A stretch of DNA of 64,000 bases from Dryococelus australis (taxonomy: Eukaryota; Arthropoda; Insecta; Phasmatodea; Phasmatidae). Of this stretch, positions 58,507-64,000 are shown piece by piece (position 1 is the stretch's first letter; every line of letters begins with the position of its first letter). The DNA is taken from the NCBI GenBank assembly GCA_029891345.1, contig CM056994.1:227656991-227720990 (forward strand). Reading direction: 5' to 3'. Below the pieces are notes generated by a model. That model made no database searches and was not told the origin of the DNA. It worked only from the letters and a program-made list of their open reading frames with translations. A program made the translations under genes and the position numbers.

Positions 58507-59951
58507 CACTATAAGTCGAAATCAGTAATTTTTTACTGATTGTGAGTTGAAACTGCTTCATCTGGAATCTGTAGAAAAATATCACTAATTCATCAGTTAA
58601 AAGAAATATACTAATTCGAGCAGTAGAAAACTACTTATTTATAGTTGTTATTAATAAATAAGCACAGACCATTCCTATGTGACGTAAGTTAGGTACGATT
58701 TATTTTGTCGCAGAACACAAATATTGTCTACACAAAAACGTTTTTGGAGGTGGTTGGGCTCGAACCCCCGCCCATAAAGCAACACATGCTGAAGCTTTCA
58801 TGATCAGCCATATCCACTGCCCTACTTTACCACTGCTAAATGTGTGCTCGTATTATGCTTACTGAGCCACAAAATGTAATGTCTAATATTGCTGTAAGTT
58901 TAGTGATGTGGAAGTATTTCTTGCTGTCGAAATATATTTTTTTTCTGCGCAAGTACATGTCTTTGCAAAATTCGAAAGTCAATCTATCTTTAGTTTAGTT
59001 CGGATTCTGTGCTTTAACAAATAAATAGAGGGGTTTTAATGCACGAGGTTATCGATGTCCACTAGTATCCGCCATTTTACAATGCAACGAGACACTACAG
59101 ATTTAAAGTGTTATTTTTGGTGACAAGTAGATCAGTGATGATTTTACTGACTCGATAGTGCCGTGATTCAATAAGAAAGTTGGATTTACACCAACAAAAG
59201 TTTTTGTGGTTTCTGCAAGTTAACAGATCAAATAATGAGGAAACGACAACTTTGATAAAATATTGCATTGTTTCTAACGTTCCACTGTCTAATTAGCACA
59301 GTTATTACTAGCCAAACTGTCTCTTCAAAATAACAATTTAATTCTTTAAAATGTTGCATTGTAAAATAGCAGATACATAGAGAACACCGACAACACCGTT
59401 AAAACCACTATATATCTCTTTTAAAGCACACAATCTGAACTAAACTTAACTTAGAATTACTTTCGAGCCTTACCTACGTATACCTACGTACGCATAATAT
59501 GTGTATATTTCGACAACATGAAGTACTTTCACATTACGAAACTTGCAGCCATTCGCCATTGTACGTTTATGTTACCACGAAAATGCGAGACCGTTTATCT
59601 CAGTGACAAAGAAGCAGAGTTCGTAGAACGTCAGCCAAAAGAAACAAGAGAATGTGTTGCGTTTTGGGGTGGTGGTTTGATACCAACCACTTCCAAAATT
59701 TCCTTGTATGAACATGTAATAATTTTGTTTTGCGACAAAATAATTGTATACCTAATTTATTTCAAACCGTAATTCACGGTTTTCAATCGTTGTGTTTTTT
59801 ATTAATCGACTATAAATAACTGATTTTCTACTGTTTGTATTAGTGGATTTCATTTAACTGAAGAGTTTAGTAGTTTTCTTTTCCTACTGATTCCGGATGG
59901 AGCAGTTTCAACTGACAATCATTAAAAAATAACTGATTCCGATTTAGAGTG
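58507..59951. mobile_element. Inverted-repeat element with CACT ends (1.45 kb)
   Basis: The left end CACTATAAGTCGAAATCAGT followed by GTTGAAACTGC is mirrored at the right by GCAGTTTCAACTGACAATCA...ACTGATTCCGATTTAGAGTG. Both arms also contain GTAG/AATCAGT words, like the element at 47172-48047. TA flanks both ends. Internal pieces mirror each other too (TTTTGTCGCAAAACA/TTTTGTCGCAGAACAC; GGAAGTGGTTGG/GGAGGTGGTTGG). The right terminal word TTTAGAGTGTAT is repeated at 59972. The 84-codon plus frame at 59518-59772 is not transposase-like. Confidence 0.75.
58742..58830 (-). other. tRNA-like segment inside the CACT element
   Basis: On the minus strand: GTAGGGCAGTGGATATGGCT, then GGCGGGGGTTCGAGCCCAAC. 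GGTTCGAGCCC matches the Pol III box B. The box A is weak and I cannot fold a convincing acceptor stem, so it is more likely a tRNA-derived repeat or chance than a tRNA gene. Confidence 0.3.
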
Positions 59952-59954
59952 TAT

Positions 59955-61070
59955 CATGAGTGTATCATTTAGAGTGTATTAATATATGGGAAAAAGCAGC
60001 GAATCTCTGTATCTTAATAATCTTTGTAAACATCACATTAAATACTACATATGTAGGTCAACAATAGTATGCACTGTTCACGGTAAAATTAGCACTTTTG
60101 AGGCCCTAAGTTACTTTTTTCCTATCAGCCGTTTTTTTATCCTTCCAACATTTTTTAAGATATATAAATATTGCCATGTAAGTAATAAACACATCGTATA
60201 TATTTCACTGGACTCAAAAGTTAACGACTAATCCTACAATAAAGGATATTTTTGACTAATATTCCAAATGAGAGGGCTTCAAAGAGTGCTCACTTTACCG
60301 TGACTAGCCTGTAGTTAGGAACACCCGAATTTCTCGAAAATATTTCCGCACATACTAAATTTCATAACGCTACTCTTTTTTATTGCTTATTGGTGGCATA
60401 TCTTTGTTGGAAGACATTTCCTTACTTGAATGGCCAATCATAATTATGTTACTCTAATACTCTACGTCCGTGATTTCGCGGGCAGACTCCTAAGACGTGT
60501 ATCATCTAGCTCATCCATCACGAAAGTGGATCTCAGCTGAAATGTTATGAAATACAACCACAAAACTTCAAATGATACCAGTATCAGGAGAGAACAATAA
60601 CTTTACAATTGTTTTACTACTCACTGAAAGAAGGAGAAATTATAACTAAACACACATTTGTTAAATTCTCTACATAGTTAAATATTACTGTAATTGTGTT
60701 CGTCGTATGCATAGTAGCAAACCAAATTGCAACTTCATTTGCCATCTGCATTTGTTACATTCTCTCGGAAATTTTTAAAGCTTGGTATAGTTTTTGGCCT
60801 TTTGAATTTGATATGGCATCTGTATTTTGTGTATTTCTTACATAATCATTTATTTGATTTGTCTTAGACACTTTGTCCTACAATAGCATATCTTAGATGA
60901 AAAAATTTTAACAAAAAAGATACGGGCCTTTCTTAACAGTCTAATAAAACACTCCTTGATATTTAGCAATAAAAACATTGTTTTTGAGAATTTATCAGAA
61001 CATGAAAATTTCTCATTATGGCATTTGGGTGAAATACTAACATATGCCGCTCTTAACACACCCTGGTGTG
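59955..61070. other. No gene seen; contains a MITE
   Basis: AT-rich intergenic or intronic DNA apart from the MITE at 60078-60300. Confidence 0.6.
60078..60300. mobile_element. MITE copy 2 (GTTCACGGTAAA family)
   Basis: Left end CTGTTCACGGTAAAATTAGC followed by ACTTTTGAGGCCCT; right end AGGGCTTCAAAGAGTGCTCA followed by CTTTACCGTGAC. Same termini as 25189-25422; length about 223 bp. Confidence 0.85.
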
Positions 61071-61079
61071 TCTCCAGGT

Positions 61080-61355
61080 GGCCGACGTCTCGTTGCCATG
61101 AAGACGAGTAGGGGTAGGGGTGGTGGCCAGCGTCTCATTGCCATGGAGACGAGTAGGGGTAGAGGTGATGGCCGGCATTTCGTTGCAATGGAGACGAGTA
61201 GGGGTAGGGATGATGGCTGGTGTCTCTTTACCAAGGAGGCGAGTAGAGGTGGTGGCCGGCGTCCCGTTGCCATGGAGACGAGTAGGGTTAGGGGTGGTTG
61301 CCGGCGTCTCGTTGCCATGGAGACGAGTAGGGGTAGGAGTGCTGGCCGACGAGGG
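61080..61355. repeat. 45-bp minisatellite, six copies
   Basis: Unit TCTCGTTGCCATGGAGACGA followed by GTAGGGGTAGGGGTGGTGGCCGGCG. Five units are 45 bp and one is 39 bp. Because the unit is a multiple of three, several frames on both strands stay open as 15-residue repeats; these are not evidence of a gene. Each unit holds the inverted pair CGTCTC/GAGACG around GTTGCCATG. Confidence 0.9.
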
Positions 61356-61798
61356 CGCGGCGCACACTTGGCAGGAGACGATCTTGCGAGCAGCAGTAGA
61401 GGTAGTTGAATGGGTCCGTCGCAGCGAAGGAACGCCAATGTCCACGGCCCACATTGTAGAACAGTGTGTCAGGCACTGCGAACTTAGGCGAATCTCATGT
61501 GACAGGTCCGTCACAAATATTGTAATTTATTTTTATTATAGTAACGAATAAAGTGCCTGGAAAAGTTGAAGCCTTCTTCTTGTGTTATTAGATTGAATTA
61601 TTATTTAAATTTCCATTCAAGATGAATAAGTAATTTACTTTGTAGCTAATTTAAGTGTTGAGCAGTTAAACTTCATAACAATATTCTTTTATGTCCAGTA
61701 AATTCTTCTTGTGTTCAAAAGGTTTCAACGCCTGTGAGATCCATGCTCCGGTTTTTGCAAAACATGTGGGAATTGAAACTTATTTCTCGGTTTATAGG

Positions 61799-62058
61799 GA
61801 GGCCACAGTTGCGCAGCTGATTGGAAGCTCGCCTCCCACTAAGACGAAACGGGTTCGATTCGTGGTGGGGTCGCTCCCGTGTCTTCGAATGTTGGAATCG
61901 TGCCGGACGATGCCGCTGGTAGGCGGGTTTTCTCGGGGATGTCCCGTTTCCCCGTCCTTACATTCCGGCACTGCTACACGCTCACCTCACTTCACCCTCA
62001 TCGCCTCTCAAGATCCCGTGGTTAAGAGCCACCCAAACCTCTCTCCACTCCACTTTTA
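61799..62058 (+). mobile_element. tRNA-derived SINE, copy 4
   Basis: The most complete copy of the family: GCAGCTGATTGGAAGCTCGC (box A region), GGGTTCGATTCGTGGTGGGG (box B), then ATCGTGCCGGACGATGCCGC, TTTTCTCGGGGATGTCCC and CTCAAGATCCCGTGG. Confidence 0.9.
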
Positions 62059-62059
62059 T

Positions 62060-64000
62060 TCATTATAACTTTGCTGGAATAAGCTTTATCGATTGAGTGT
62101 GTATCCCGGCCAAAAATTAAATTTATCGGAAATTATAAAAGCATTACTACCGATCGTATTAAAACATGTTTCCATGAGGCAAGTTGTTGGATGATTAGAA
62201 GCTAAATTGTTTCATAAACTTTCTCTAACATAATACATATTCCTAGACTTTTTTATAGTATCAAATTACCATCTGGCATAAGAAGAGCGTTATTTTTGTA
62301 TTTCTTTCAGAATAAATTATTTCCTTCTGGTTTCGAATAGATGAATTTTTATTTACTCATATTCGTTCTGACATTGTCACTTGTCTGCCCACAAGCCACA
62401 CTTACAACACAAATGACGTTTCATATAATTAACTATTTTAGGAATCCTTCAAGCCAAAAAGTACAGCCACTATTCGAATTTGACATATTTCGCTGCATTT
62501 TCATGAGTTTCTCTAAAAGTGCAGGTCGTAACTCCGTAATCTTACAGGCTGGGGGCAATGCAAATGACGAATAGCACTTACATTTCTTGGTGACTTTTTT
62601 TTCTGGCTATCGTTAGTGACGACGAGGCACGCACTCCAGGAACCCTATTCTCTAACCTGAGCGTGCTTAAAGACGTTCAACGTGATTGTCTTTATCATAA
62701 AGAGAACCATAACGATGCTTACTCGTAGGGGTCTTTATGTGGTATTCTGTAAGCCATATTTTTATTGATATATTTGTGCAAAGCTGTAGGTTTGGCAACA
62801 AAGCGGGCTGTGTTCTGAATTCAACGATCTGCTTGTTGGTTATAGTGGTAGGGGCGGGCGGGTCCGAGACCACATAGACATTTGACCCTGTGCCCTACTT
62901 TTGAATGCGCATTCGACCTACTTTTGAGTGCACTTTTGGCCTATTTTCAATTTTTAGCACACACTCTGACTTAATTTCCAGAAAAGTGCAATTTTTGCAA
63001 GCTTAACTTTGGAAATTGAATTTTTTGCACATCCACTTCTGGTCTGCAATTTTTAAATTTTTTGAAACAAGTTTTTTGGGCACAATTTTTTCCAGGTTTA
63101 AGTATATTTTGAAATGATGAATAATATATAGACTCAGTATTTCACTTAGGGTATTGATCTACATTTATTTATCTACGCATATTCCTTTTATACCAGTAAC
63201 ATATATCTTTAAGTTACTATACTTGTTCTTACATGCACAGATGGGAAATCAATTCAGTTAGCTATTGATGTAAATTTTTTTTATTTCATAGCTTACAAGT
63301 GATAATAAGTAGCATGCAGTAAAATAAAAGTTTGCTTTTATGATACACTATTTAAATTTTGGTGTAGTTTATGTACTGTTTTTAGGTGAATTTAATAAAT
63401 CAGGATTAAATTAAGTTTTAAGTACCTTTTGTTCAAGAATTAATTACCCGAATGCTTCACGACACTCGTACCAAATATAACAGCTAAGTTATATAGCCAG
63501 ATTATGATCTGGACCACGGCGAATATGTTAGTGTTTCATGAACTTTATTAAATAATCTTTTGTGTTGTCAAATGTTAAAAGATAATATTGTTCTTTTAAA
63601 AATGGTTTTGTTAAATGCGATCTTTATAACAAGAAATACTCATTTGTATGATACAATTAACGTTATAGCTTGTATGGAGTGTACTTCAAGTTCCTTTATT
63701 TTAAGGCATAAACTTTGATCAAGAAAATATTTTTGTTTAAATACAAGCATTCAGTGTAAATTTATCTCGTAGTATGGAGTTATGGTTGTGTTGATAATCG
63801 AAATAAAGATATATTTAACTGGAAACTGCAATTTGATATCTTTTTTATTTATGCATACCTCTGGATGGCTATCAATTAACTAAAAGAAAATCGGTGATAT
63901 TTACTGGCACGATTCCATAAGTAAAATATACGTGGTGTCAGCTCGCCTAACATGTGCACCTTCCAAGTAATAAATAGCAATAATTTGTTATAGTGTCTGA
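62060..64000. other. No gene assigned; one signal-peptide-like frame
   Basis: Mostly AT-rich. A plus frame at 62341-62574 begins MNFYLLIFVLTLSLVCPQAT, which looks like a signal peptide with a plausible cleavage site, followed by about 55 unremarkable residues. Without splice or similarity support I treat it as probably fortuitous. At 62880-63080 short phrases such as CCTACTTTTGA recur. Confidence 0.3.

Noticed and set aside
58742..58830. A tRNA gene
   Set aside because: Good box B but weak box A and no foldable acceptor stem; it sits inside a transposon.
61037..61551. Open frames on both strands with 15-residue repeats, looking like repeat proteins
   Set aside because: The 45-bp unit is a multiple of three and GC-rich, so all frames stay open; frames exist equally on both strands and no promoter or splice evidence supports any.
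1..64000. CRISPR arrays, operons, bacterial or plasmid content
   Set aside because: Intron-containing animal P450 exons, SINEs and microsatellites show eukaryotic chromosomal DNA; no evenly spaced short repeats with unique spacers exist.

Overview
This is a low-coding eukaryotic window, almost certainly from an insect with a large, transposon-rich genome. A polyneopteran (stick insect, cockroach/termite or orthopteran type) is my guess, based on intron sizes of 4-19 kb, dispersed tRNA-derived SINEs and many mixed DNA transposons. I could not search any database, so the taxon is an inference.

The only convincing host gene is a clan-2, microsomal-type cytochrome P450 (CYP304/CYP305-like) on the minus strand. 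I located six exons by eye, with splice sites and compatible phases: A 53729-53977, B 34386-34549, C 30016-30288, D 22102-22219, E 8896-9076 and F 3363-3480. Together they carry 1103 coding bases (about 367 codons of an expected ~500) across 50.6 kb. The membrane-anchor exon lies upstream of 53977, and the heme-binding (Cys-ligand) exon(s) lie below 3363; neither is visible here. Two of the five introns need a GC rather than a GT donor, and the I-helix is atypical.

The introns are filled with mobile DNA. Intron E-F (3481-8895) has a SINE, degenerate tandem repeats and a MITE end. Intron D-E (9077-22101) has a P-element-like transposase relic, a possible LTR, and a gutted BEL/Pao retrotransposon with a SINE next to it. 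Intron C-D (22220-30015) has a Tc1-like relic and a 5.1-kb element with long inverted repeats. Intron B-C (30289-34385) has SINE relics and a perfect 20-bp-arm palindrome. Intron A-B (34550-53728) has an 8.1-kb element with ~2-kb inverted repeats, a retroelement relic nested inside it, a CACTCTAAAT-terminus element and a pogo-type transposase relic.

The most interesting theme is a family of Maverick/Polinton-like elements. Two copies have both ends (24189-29271 and 37888-45970), begin AGTAGTA, end with its complement and are flanked by 6-bp target duplications (TACAAG/TACGAG and CGCATG/CGCATG). A third left end begins at 54529. Downstream of that third end sits an array of ATTGGCTAATTAG motifs, then a TATA box and a broken or spliced unrecognised reading frame (55859-56523), which looks like a self-contained promoter plus gene. 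Upstream of exon A (54-64 kb) there are also a second CACT-terminus element, ~142-bp tandem repeats, a MITE, a 45-bp minisatellite and a SINE; I found no host exon there.
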